DNA of 64,000 bases, taken from the NCBI RefSeq assembly GCF_043290135.1, contig NC_134701.1, forward strand, positions 8,648,001 through 8,712,000. Reading direction: 5' to 3'. Position 1 is the stretch's first letter. Each line of letters opens with the position of its first letter. Under the pieces are notes generated by a model that searched no databases, had not been told where the DNA came from, and worked only from the letters and a program-made list of their open reading frames with translations. The position numbers and the translations under genes were made by a program. Source of the DNA: Rhipicephalus microplus (Eukaryota; Arthropoda; Arachnida; Ixodida; Ixodidae). This document shows, piece by piece, positions 19,301 to 30,640 of the stretch.

Positions 19301-22300
19301 TTTTTCTTTGGGCTGATAGCTTTGAAGGTATGTTCTGATGGTGGTGAGAGTAGAGCAGGACTGTCTCCGTGGCGCAATTGGCTAGCGCGATCGGCTGTTA
19401 ACCGAAAGGTTGGAGTTTCGAGCCCTCCCGGGAGTGGTGTGTTGCTTTTTTCTTTGCGCTGATAGCTTTGAAGATATGTTCTGATGGTGGTAAGAGTGGA
19501 GCACGACTGTCTCCGTTGCGCAGTTGGCTAGCGCGATCGGCTGTTAACCGAAAGGTTGGAAGTTCGAGCCCACGCGGTGGTGGTGCGGCGCTTTTTTTTC
19601 TTTGTGCTGATAGCTTTGAAGATTGTTCTGATGGTGGTGAGAGTGGAGCAGGACTGTCTCCGTGGCGCAACTGCCTAGCGCGATTGGCTGTTAACCAAAA
19701 GGTTGGAGGTTCGAGCCACCCGGTCGTGGTGCGGTGTTTTTTTTTCTTTGGGCTGATAGCTTTGAAGATATGTTCTGATGATGGTGAGAGGGAGGCAGGA
19801 CTGCATCCGTGGCGCAACTGGCTAGCGCGATCGGCTGTTAACCGAAAAGTCGGAGGTTCGAGCCCACCCAGTGGTGGTGCGGCGCTTTTTTTTCTTTGGG
19901 CTGATACCTTTAAGATATGTTCTGATGGTGGTGAGAGTGGAGCAGGACTGTCTCCGTGGCGCAATTGGCTTGCGCGATCGGCTGTTAACCGAAAGGTTGG
20001 AGTTTCGAGCCCTCCCGGGTGTGGTGTGTTGCTTTTTTTTGCGCTGATAGCTTTGAAGGTATGTTCTGATGGTGGTGAGAGTGGAGCAGGACTGTCTTCG
20101 TGGCGCAATTGGCTAGCGCGATCAGCTGTTAACCGAAAGGTTGGAGGTTTGAGCCCACCCGGTGGTGGTGCGGCGCTTTTTTTCTTTGCGCTGATAGCTT
20201 TGAAGATATGTTCTGATGGTGGGGAGAGTGGAGCAAGACTGTCTCCGTGGCGCAGTGGGCTAGCGCGATCGGCTGTTAACTGAAAGGTTTGAGTTTCGTG
20301 CCCTCCCAGGATTGGTGTGTTTCTTTTTTCTTTGTGGTAATAGCTTTTAAGATATGTTCTGATGGTGGTGAGAGTGGAGCAGGACTGTCTTTGTGGCGCA
20401 ATTGGCTAGCGCGATAGGCTGTTATCCGAAAGTTTGGAGGTTTGAGCCCACCCAGTGGGGGTGCGGTGCTTTTTTTTTCTTTGGGGTGATAGCTCTGAAG
20501 AAATGGTCTGACGGTGGTGAGAGTGGAGCAGGACGGTCTCCGTGGCGCAATTCGCTAGCGCGATCGGCTGTTAACCGAAAAGTTGGAGGTGCGAGCCCTC
20601 CCAGGTGGCTTGTGTTGCTTTTTTCTTTGCGCTGATATCTTTGAAGATATGTTCTGATGGTGGTGAGAGTGGAGCACGATTGTCTCCGTGTCGCAATGGG
20701 CTAGCGCGATCGGCTGTTGACCGAAAGGTTGGAGTTTCGAGCCCTCCCGGGAATGGTGTGTTGCTTTTTTCTTTGCGCTGATAGCTTTGAAGATATGTTC
20801 TGATGGTGGTGAAGTGGAGCAAGACTGTCTCCGTGGCGCAATTGGCTAGCGCGATCGGCTGTTAACCGAAAAGTCGGAGGTTCGAGCCCACCCAGTGGTG
20901 GTGCGGCGCTTTTTTTCTTTGGGCTGATACCTTTAAGATATGTTCTGATGGTGGTGAGAGTGGAGCAGGACTGTCTCCGTGGCGCAATTGGCTTGCGCGA
21001 TCGGCTGTTAACCGAAAGGTTGGAGGTTCGAGCCCACCCGGTGGTGGTGCGGCGCTTTTTTTCTTTGGGCTGATAGCTTGAAGGTATGTTCTGATGGTGG
21101 TGAGAGTAGTGCAGGACTGTCTCCGTGGCGCAATTGGCTAGCGCGATCGGCTGTTAACCGAAAGGTTGGAGTTTCGAGCCCTCCCGGGAGTGGTGTGTTG
21201 CTTTTTCCTTTGCGCTGATAGCTTTGAAGATATGTTCTGATAGTGGTGAGAGTGGAGCACGACTGTCTCCGTGGCGCAGTTGGCTAGCGCGATCGGCTGT
21301 GAACCGAAAGGTTGGAGGTTCGAGCCCACCCGGTGGTGGTGCGGCGCTTTTTTTTCTTTGTGCTGATAGCTTTGAAGATATGTTCTGATGGTGGTGAGAG
21401 TGGAGCAGGACTGTCTCCGTGGCGCAATTGGCTAGCGTGATTGGCTGTTAACCAAAAGGTTGGAGGTTCGAGCCACCCGGTGGTGGTGCGGTGGTTTTTT
21501 TTCTTTGGGCTGATAGCTTTGAAGATATGTTCTGATGATGGTGAGAGTGGAGCAGGACTGTCTCCGTGGCGCAATTGGCTAGCGCGATCGGCTGTTAACC
21601 GAAAACTCGGAGGTTCGAGCCCACCCAGTGGTGGTGCGGCGCTTTTTTTTCTTTGGGCTGATACCTTTAAGGTATGTTCTGATGGTGGTGAGAGTGGAGC
21701 AGGAGTGTCTCCGTGGCGCAATGGGCTAGCGCGATCGGCTGTTAACCGAAAGGTTGGAGTTTCGAGCCCTCCCGGGTGTGGTGTGTTGCTTTTTTCTTTG
21801 CGCTGATAGCTTTGAAGATATGTTCTGATGGTGGTGAGAGTGCAGCAGGACTGTCTCCGTGGCGCAATCGGCTAGTGCGATCAGCTGTTAACCGAAAGGT
21901 TGGAGGTTTGAGCCCACCCGGTGGTGGTGCGGCGCTTTTTTTCTTTGCGCTGATAGCTTTGAAGATATGTTCTGATGGTGGTGAGAGTGGAGAAAGACTG
22001 TCTCCTTGGCGCAATGGGCTAGCGCGATCGGCTGTTAACCGAAAGGTTGGAGTTTCGAGCCCTCCCGGGTGTGGTGTGTTGCTTTTTTCTTTGCGCTGAT
22101 AGCTTTGAAGATATGTTCTGATGGTGGTGAGAGTGGAGCAGGACTGTCTCCGTGGCGCAATTGGCTAGCGCGATCGGCTGTTAACCGAAAGGTTGGAGTT
22201 TCGAGCCCACCCGTCGGTGGTGCGGCGCTTTTTTTTCTTTGGGCTGATAGCATTGAAGGTATGTTCTGATGGTGGTGAGAGTAGAGCAGGAGTGTCTCCG

Positions 22301-22440
22301 CGGCGCTATTGGCTAGCGTGATCGGCTGTTAACCGAAAGTTTGGAGGTTCGAGCCCACCCGGTGGTGGTGCGGCGCTTTTTTTTTCCGTGGGCTGATAGC
22401 TTTGAAGATATGTTCTGATGGTGGTGAGAGTGGAGCAGGA
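16381..22440 (+). repeat. 6.32-kb higher-order repeat, copy 2
   Basis: Directly follows copy 1. The junction at 16380/16381 lies in a linker (TGATTGCTT before, TGAAGATATG after). It ends near 22440 where the sequence switches to a run (CTCCATGGCGCAATTGGCAAGC) that otherwise occurs near 8780. Confidence 0.85.
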
Positions 22441-23583
22441 CTGTCTCCATGGCGCAATTGGCAAGCGCGATCGGCTGTTAACCAAACGGTCGGAGGTTCG
22501 AGCCCACCCGGTGGTGGTATGGCGCTTGTTTTTCTTTGGGCTGATAGCTTTGAAGATATGTTCTGATGGTGGTGAGAGTGGAGCAGGACTGTCTCCGTGG
22601 CGCAATTGGCTAGTGCGATCGGCTGTTAACCGAAAGGTTGGAGTTTCGAGCCCACCCGGTGGTGGTGCGGCGCTTTTTTTTTGGGGGGCTGATAGCTTTG
22701 AAGGTATGTTCTGATGGTGGTGAGAGTAGAGCAGGACTGTCTCCGTGGCGCAATAGGCTAGCGCGATCGGCTGTTAACAGAAAGGTTGGAGGTTCGAGCC
22801 CACCCGGTGGTGGTGCGGCGCTTTTTTTCTTTGTGCTGATAGCTTTAAAGATATGTTCTGATGGTGGTGAGAGTGGAGCAGGACGGTCCCCGTGGCACAA
22901 TTCGCTAGCGCGATTGGCTGTTAACCGAAAAGTTGGAGGTTCGAGCCCTCCCGAGTGGGGTGTGTTGCTTTTTTCTTTGCGCTGATAGCTTTGAAGATAT
23001 GTTCTGATGGTGGTGAGAGTGGAGCACGATTGTCTCCGCGGCGCAATTGGCTAACGCGATCTGCTGTTAACCGAAAGGTTGGAGGTTCGAGCCCACCCGG
23101 TGGTGGTGCGGCGCTTTTTTTTCTTTGCGCTGATAGCTTTGAAGGTATGATCTGACGGTGGTGAGAGTGGAGCACGACTGTCTCCGTGGCGCAATGGGCT
23201 AGCGTGATCGGCTGTTAACCGAAAGGTTGGAGGTTCGAGCCCACCCGGTGGTGGTGCGGCGCATTTTTTTCTGTGGGCTGATAGCTTTGAAGATATGTTC
23301 TGATGGTGGTGAGAGTGGAGCAGGACTGTCTCCGTGGCGAAATTGGCTAGCGCGATTGGCTGTTAACCGAAAGGTTGGAGGTTCGGGCCCACCCGGTAGT
23401 GGTGCGGTGCTTTTTTTCTTTGGGCTGATAGCTTTGAAGATATGTTCTGATGGTGGTGAGAGTGACGCAGGACTGTCTCCGTGGCGCAATTGGCTAGCGC
23501 GATCGGCTGTTAGCCAAAAGGTCGGAGGTTTGAGCCCACCCGGTGGTGATGCGGCGCTTTTTTTTCTTTGGGCTGATAGCTTT
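22441..23583 (+). repeat. Connecting mosaic of monomers
   Basis: About eight monomers. The first two match 8780-9000. The rest matches 11100-12420 with a few monomers skipped, and also 34200-35200 further right. The T-run at 22674 runs directly into GGGG. Confidence 0.65.
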
Positions 23584-26500
23584 GAAGATATGTTCTTATG
23601 GTGGTGAGAGTGGAGCAGGACTGTCTCCGTGGTGCAATTGGCTAGCGCGATCTGCTGTTAACCGAAAAGTTGGAGGTTCGAGCCTACCCGGTGGTTGTGC
23701 GGCGCTTTTTTTTTCTGTGGGCTGATAGCTTTGAAGATATGTTCTGATGGAGGTGAGAGGGGAGCAGCACTGTCTCCGTGGCGCAATTGGCTAGCGTGAT
23801 CGGCTGTTAACCGAAAAGTTGGAGGTTCGAGCCACCCGGTCGTGGTGCGGTGTTTTTTTTTCTTTGGGCTGATAGCTTTGAAGATATGTTCTGATGATGG
23901 TGAGAGGGAGGCAGGACTGCATCCGTGGCGCAACTGGCTAGCGCGATCGGCTGTTAACCGAAAAGTCGGAGGTTCGAGCCCACCCAGTGTTGGTGCGGCG
24001 CTTTTTTTTCTTTGGGCTGATACCTTTAAGATATGTTCTGATGGTGGTGAGAGTGGAGCAGGACTGTCTCCGTGGCGCAATTGGCTTGCGCGATCGGCTG
24101 TTAACCGAAAGGTTGGAGTTTCGAGCCCTCCCGGGTGTGGTGTGTTGCTTTTTTTTTGCGCTGATAGCTTTGAAGATATGTTCTGATGGTGGTGAGAGTG
24201 GAGCAGGACTGTCTCCGTGGCGCAATTGGCTAGCGCGATCAGCTGTTAACCAAAAGGTTGGAGGTTTGAGCCCACCCGGTGGTGGTGCGGCGCTTTTTTT
24301 CTTTGCGCTGATAGCTTTGAAGATATGTTCTGATGGTGGGGAGAGTGGAGCAAGACTGTCTCCGTGGCGCAGTGGGCTAGCGCGATCGGCTGTTAACTGA
24401 AAGGTTTGAGTTTCGTGCCCTCCCAGGATTGGTGTGTTTCTTTTTTCTTTGTGGTAATAGCTTTTAAGATATGTTCTGATGGTGGTGAGAGTGGAGCAGG
24501 ACTGTCTTTGTGGCGCAATTGGCTAGCGCGATAGGCTGTTATCCGAAAGTTTGAAGGTTTGAGCCCACCCAGTGGGGGTGCGGTGCTTTTTTTTCTTTGG
24601 GGTGATAGCTCTGAAGAAATGGTCTGACGGTGGTGAGAGTGGAGCAGGACGGTCTCCGTGGCGCAATTCGCTAGCGCGATCGGCTGTTAACCGAAAAGTT
24701 GGAGGTGCGAGCCCTCCCAGGTGGGTTGTGTTGCTTTTTTCTTTGCGCTGATATCTTTGAAGATATGTTCTGATGGTGGTGAGAGTGGAGCACGATTGTC
24801 TCCGTGGCGCAATGGGCTAGCGCGATCGGCTGTTGACCGAAAGGTTGGAGTTTCGAGCCCTCCCGGGAATGGTGTGTTGCTTTTTTCTTTGCGCTGATAG
24901 CTTTGAAGATATGTTCTGGTGGTGGTGAAGTGGAGCAAGACTGTCTCCGTGGCGCAATTGGCTAGCGCGATCGGCTGTTAACCGAAAAGTCGGAGGTTCG
25001 AGCCCACCCAGTGGTGGTGCGGCGCTTTTTTTTCTTTGGGCTGATACCTTTAAGATATGTTCTGATGGTGGTGAGAGTGGAGCAGGACTGTCTCCGTGGC
25101 GCAATTGGCTTGCGCGATCGGCTGTTAACCGAAAGGTTGGAGGTTCGAGCCCACCCAGTGGTGGTGCGGCGCTTTTTTTCTTTGGGCTGATAGCTTGAAG
25201 GTATGTTCTGATGGTGGTGAGAGTAGAGCAGGACTGTCTCCGTGGCGCAATTGGCTAGCGCGATCGGCTGTTAACCGAAAGGTTGGAGTTTCGAGCCCTC
25301 CCGGGAGTGGTGTGTTGCTTTTTCCTTTGCGCTGATAGCTTTGAAGATATGTTCTGATAGTGGTGAGGGTGGAGCACGACTGTCTCCGTGGCGCAGTTGG
25401 CTAGCGCGATCGGCTGTGAACCGAAAGGTTGGAGGTTCGAGCCCACCCGGTGGTGGTGCGGCGCTTTTTTTTCTTTGTGCTGATAGCTTTGAAGATATGT
25501 TCTGATGGTGGTGAGAGTGGAGCAGGACTGTCTCCGTGGCGCAATTGGCTAGCGTGATTGGCTGTTAACCAAAAGGTTGGAGGTTCGAGCCACCCGGTGG
25601 TGGTGCGGTGGTTTTTTTTCTTTGGGCTGATAGCTTTGAAGATATGTTCTGATGATGGTGAGAGTGGAGCAGGACTGTCTCCGTGGCGCAATTGGCTAGC
25701 GCGATCGGCTGTTAACCGAAAACTCGGAGGTTCGAGCCCACCCAGTGGTGGTGCGGCGCTTTTTTTTCTTTGGGCTGATACCTTTAAGGTATGTTCTGAT
25801 GGTGGTGAGAGTGGAGCAGGAGTGTCTCCGTGGCGCAATGGGCTAGCGCGATCGGCTGTTAACCGAAAGGTTGGAGTTTCGAGCCCTCCCGGGTGTGGTG
25901 TGTTGCTTTTTTCTTTGCGCTGATAGCTTTGAAGATATGTTCTGATGGTGGTGAGAGTGCAGCAGGACTGTCTCCGTGGCGCAATCGGCTAGTGCGATCA
26001 GCTGTTAACCAAAAGGTTGGAGGTTTGAGCCCACCCGGTGGTGGTGCGGCGCTTTTTTTCTTTGCGCTGATAGCTTTGAAGATATGTTCTGATGGTGGTG
26101 AGAGTGGAGAAAGACTGTCTCCTTGGCGCAATGGGCTAGCGCGATCGGCTGTTAACCGAAAGGTTGGAGTTTCGAGCCCTCCCGGGTGTGGTGTGTTGCT
26201 TTTTTCTTTGCGCTGATAGCTTTGAAGATATGTTCTGATGGTGGTGAGAGTGGAGCAGGACTGTCTCCGTGGCGCAATTGGCTAGCGCGATCGGCTGTTA
26301 ACCGAAAGGTTGGAGTTTCGAGCCCACCCGTCGGTGGTGCGGCGCTTTTTTTTCTTTGGGCTGATAGCATTGAAGGTATGTTCTGATGGTGGTGAGAGTA
26401 GAGCAGGAGTGTCTCCGCGGCGCAATTGGCTAGCGTGATCGGCTGTTAACCGAAAGTTTGGAGGTTCGAGCCCACCCGGTGGTGGTGCGGCGCTTTTTTT

Positions 26501-27559
26501 TTCCGTGGGCTGATAGCTTTGAAGATATGTTCTGATGGTGGTGAGAGTGGAGCAGGACTGTCCCCGTGGCGCAATTGGCTAGCGCGATCGGCTGTTAACC
26601 AAAAGGTCGGAGGTTCGAGCCCACCCGGTGGTGGTGCGGTGCTTTTTTTTCTTTGGGCTGATGGCTTTGAAGATATGTTCTTATGGTGGTGAGAGTGGAG
26701 CAGGACTGTCTCCGTGGCGCAATTGGCTTGCGCGATCGGCTGTTAACCGAAACGTTGGAGGTTCGAGCCTACCCGGTGGTTGTGCGGCGCTTTTTTTTCT
26801 GTGGGCTGATTGCTTTGAAGATATGTTCTGATGGTGGTGAGAGTGGAGCAGGACTGTCTCTGTGGCGCAATTGGCTAGCGTGAGCGGCTGTTAACCGAAA
26901 AGTTGGAGGTTCGAGCCCACCCGGTGGTGGTGCGGCGCTTTTTTTTCTTTGGGCTGATAGCTTTGAAGATATGTTCTGATGGTGGTGAGAGTGGAGCAGG
27001 ACTGTCTCCATGGCGCAATTGGCTAGCGCGATCGGCTGTTAACCAAACGGTCGGAGGTTCGAGCTCACCCGGTGGTGGTATGGCGCTTGTTTTTCTTTGG
27101 GCTGATAGCTTTGAAGATATGTTCTGATGGTGGTGAGAGTGGAGCAGGACTGTCTCCGTGGCGCAATAGGCTAGCGCGATCGGCTGTTAACAGAAAGGTT
27201 GGAGGTTCGAGCCCACCCGGTGGTGGTGCGGCGCTTTTTTTTTGGGGCTGATAGCTTTAAAGATATGTTCTGATGGTGGTGAGAGTGGAGCAGGACGGTC
27301 CCCGTGGCACAATTCGCTAGCGCGATTGGCTGTTAACCGAAAAGTTGGAGGTTCGAGCCCTCCCGAGTGGGGTGTGTTGCTTTTTTCTTTGCGCTGATAG
27401 CTTTGAAGATATGTTCTGATGGTGGTGAGAGTGGAGCACGATTGTCTCCGCGGCGCAATTGGCTAACGCGATCTGCTGTTAACCGAAAGGTTGGAGGTTC
27501 GAGCCCACCCGGTGGTGGTGCGGCGCTTTTTTATCTTTGGGCTGATAGCTTTGAAGATA

Positions 27560-28690
27560 AGTTCTGTAGGTGGTGAGAGTGGAGCACGACTGTCCCCTTG
27601 GCGCAATTGGCTAGCGCGATCGGCTGTTAACCAAAAGGTCGGAGGTTCGAGCCCACCCGGTGGTGGTGCGGCGCTTTTTTTCTTTGGGCTGATGGCTTTG
27701 AAGATATGTTCTTATGGTGGTGAGAGTGGAGCAGGACTGTCTCCGTGGCGCAATTGGCTTGCGCGATCGGCTTTAACTGAAACGTTGGAGGTTCGAGCCT
27801 ACCCGGTGGTTGTGCGGCGCTTTTTTTTCTGTGGGCTGATAGCTTTGAAGATATGTTCTGATGGTGGTGAGAGTGGAGCAGGACTGTCTCCGTGGCGCAA
27901 TTGGCTAGCGTGAGCGGCTGTTAACCAAACGGTCGGAGGTTCGAGCCACCCGGTCGTGGTGCGGTGGTTTTTTTTCTTTGAGCTGATAGCTTTGAAGATA
28001 TGTTCTTATGGTGGTGAGAGTGGAGCAGGACTGTCTCCGTGGTGCAATTGGCTAGCGCGATCTGCTGTTAACCGAAAAGTTGGAGGTTCGAGCCTACCCG
28101 GTGGTTGTGCGGCGCTTTTTTTTCTGTGGGCTGATAGCTTTGAAGATATGTTCTGATGGAGGTGAGAGGGGAGCAGCACTGTCTCCGTGGCGCAATTGGC
28201 TAGCGTGATCGGCTGTTAACCGAAAAGTTGGAGGTTCGAGCCCACCCGGTGGTGGTGCGGCGCTTTTTTTCTTTGGGCTGATAGCTTTGAAGATAAGTTC
28301 TGTAGGTGGTGAGAGTGGAGCAGGACTGTCCCCTTGGCGCAATTGGCTAGCGCGATCGGCTGTTAACCAAAAGGTCGGAGGTTCGAGCCCACCCGGTGGT
28401 GGTGCGGCGCTTTTTTTCTTTGGGCTGATGGCTTTGAAGATATGTTCTTATGGTGGTGAGAGTGGAGCAGGACTGTCTCCGTGGCGCAATTGGCTTGCGC
28501 GATCGGCTTTAACTGAAACGTTGGAGGTTCGAGCCTACCCGGTGGTTGTGCGGCGCTTTTTTTTCTGTGGGCTGATAGCTTTGAAGATATGTTCTGATGG
28601 TGGTGAGAGTGGAGCAGGACTGTCTCCGTGGCGCAATTGGCTAGCGTGAGCGGCTGTTAACCAAACGGTCGGAGGTTCGAGCCACCCGGT
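27560..28690 (+). repeat. 736-bp (five-monomer) local tandem duplication
   Basis: 27560-27950 matches 28296-28690, including the rare GATAAGTTCTGTAGG linker and the monomer with the one-base anticodon deletion. The two copies are separated by three monomers with a different ancestry. Confidence 0.75.
27739..27811 (+). pseudogene. tRNA-Asn-derived monomer with a one-base anticodon deletion
   Basis: The anticodon arm reads CGGCTTTAACTGAAA: one base of the GTT anticodon is lost, leaving a six-base loop, and C40 has changed to T. It cannot act as a normal tRNA. Copies start at 28475 and 35680, so the broken form has been amplified as readily as intact ones. Confidence 0.75.
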
Positions 28691-28768
28691 CGTGGTGCGG
28701 TGGTTTTTTTTCTTTGAGCTGATAGCTTTGAAGATATGTTCTGATGATGGTGAGAGGGGAGCAGGACT

Positions 28769-28842
28769 GTCTCCGTGGCGCAATTGGCTAGCGCGATCGG
28801 CTGGTAACCGAAAAGTCGGAGGATCGAGCCCACCCAGTGGTG
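28769..28842 (+). pseudogene. tRNA-Asn-derived monomer with GGT (Thr-type) anticodon
   Basis: Loop CTGGTAA gives anticodon GGT. The T-loop edge is GGATCGAGC. The same anticodon is seen at 29062 and 40249 in different monomer subtypes and at 35974 and 36268 in the duplicated block, so GGT has arisen or been copied across subtypes more than once. Confidence 0.7.
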
Positions 28843-29941
28843 GTGCGGCGCTTTTTTTTCTTTGGGCTGATACCTTTAAGATATGTTCTGATGGTGGTGA
28901 GAGTGGGCAGGACTGTCTCCGTGGCGCAATTGGCTTGCGCGATCGGCTGTTAACCGAAAGGTTGGAGGTTTGAGCCCACCCGGTGGTGGTGCGGCGCTTT
29001 TTTTCTTTGCGCTGATAGCTTTGAAGATATGTTCTGATGGTGGTGAGAGTGGAGCAAGACTGTCTTCGTGGCGCAATGGGCTAGCGCGATCGGCTGGTAA
29101 CTGAAAGGTTTGAGTTTCGTGCCCTCCCAGGATTGGTGTGTTTCTTTTTTCTTTGTGGTAATAGCTTTTAAGATATGTTCTGATGGTAGTGAGAGTGGAG
29201 CAGGACTGTCTCCGTGGCGCTATTGGCTTGCGCGATCGGCTGTTAACCGAAAGGTTGGAGGTTCGAGCCCACACGGTGGTGGTGCGGCGCTTTTTTTTCT
29301 TTGCGCTGATAGCTCTGAAGAAATGGTCTGACGGTGGTGAGAGTGGAGCAGGACGGTCCCCGTGGCGCAATTCGCTAGCGCGATCGGCTGTTAACCGAAA
29401 AGTTGGAGGTGCGAGCCCTCCCGGGTGGGTTGTGTTGCTTTTTTCTTTCCGCTGATATCTTTGAAGATATGTTCTGATGGTGGTGAGAGTGGAGCACGAT
29501 TGTCTCCGTGGCGCAATGGGCTAGCGCGATCGGCTGTTGACCGAAAGGTTGGAGTTTCGAGCCCTCCCGGGAGTGGTGTGTTGCTTTTTTCTTTGCGCTG
29601 ATAGCTTTGAAGATATGTTCTGATGGTGGTGAGAGTGGAGCACGACAGTCTCCGTGGCGAAATTGGCTAGCGCGATCGGCTGTTAACCGAAAGGTTGGAG
29701 GTTCGAGCCCACCCGGTGGTGGTGCGGTGCTTTTTTTTCTTTGGGCTGATAGCTTTGAAGATATGTTCTGATGGTGGTGAGAGGGGAGCAAGACTGTCTC
29801 CGTGGCGCAATGGGCTAGCGCGATCGGCTCTTAACCAAAATGTTGGAGTTTCGAGCCCTCCCGGGAGTGGTATGTTGCTTTTTTCTTTGCGCTGATAGCT
29901 TTGAAGGTATGTTCTGATGGTGGTGAAAGCTGAGCAAGACT

Positions 29942-30015
29942 GTCTCCGGAGCGCAAAGGGCTAGCGCGATCGGCTGTTAACCGAAAGGTTGGAGTTTCGA
30001 GCCCTCCCGGTGGTG
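29942..30015 (+). pseudogene. tRNA-Asn-derived monomer with lost U8 and A-box
   Basis: The acceptor GTCTCCG is followed by GA instead of TG, and the D-loop starts AAAGGGCTA. This removes the universally conserved U8 and damages the A-box. The next monomer (start 30089) is nearly identical, making a local monomer doublet. The pair is repeated at 37148 and 37296. Confidence 0.7.
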
Positions 30016-30640
30016 GTATGGCGCTTTTTTTCTTTGGGCTGATAGCTTAGAAGATATGTTCTGATGGTGGTGAGAGCTGAGCAAGACTGTCTCCGGAGCG
30101 CAAAGGGCTAGCGCGATCGGCTGTTAACCGAAAGGTTGGAGTTTCGAGCCCTCCCGGTGGTGGTATGGCGCTTTTTTTTCTTTGGGCTGATAGCTTAGAA
30201 GATATGTTCTGATGGTGGTGAGAGTGGAGCAGGACTGTCTCCGTGGCGCAATTGGCTAGCCCGATTGGCTGTTAACCGAAAGGTTGGAGGTTCGAGCCAC
30301 CCGGTGGTGGTGCGGTGGTTTTTTTTCTTTGGGCTGATAGCTTTGAAGATATGTTCTGATGATGGTGAGAGTGGAGCAGGGCTGTCTCCGTGGCGCAATT
30401 GGCTAGCGCGATCGGCTGTTAACCGAAAAGTCGGAGGTTCGAGCCCACCCAGTGGTGGTGCGGCGCTTTTTTTTCTTTGGGCTGATAGCTTTGATGATAT
30501 GTTCTGGTGGTGGTGAGAGTGGAGCAAGACTGTCTCCGTGGCGCAATTGGCTAGCGTGATCGGCTGTTCACCGGAAAGTTGGAAGTTCGAGCCCACCCGT
30601 CGGTGGTGCGGCGCTTTTTTTTCTTTGGGCTGATAGCTCT

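Larger units (their letters stand above)
23584..30640 (+). repeat. About 7.06-kb higher-order repeat, copy 1
   Basis: Aligned with 30641-37687 at an offset of 7056-7057 bp up to about 27.1 kb and 7204-7207 bp from about 27.4 kb. The step of about 148 bp means copy 2 holds one more monomer. Within 27.56-27.95 kb copy 1 holds a local five-monomer duplicate (offset 736 bp, to 28.30-28.69 kb) where copy 2 has different monomers. Confidence 0.8.

Noticed and set aside
19398..20283. Long open frames (about 236 codons on the reverse strand, 271 on the forward strand)
   Set aside because: Both are translations of successive tRNA-like monomers in rotating frames, with the same peptide repeated, no start context, no domain, and equivalents on the opposite strand. 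Openness follows from the monomer composition.
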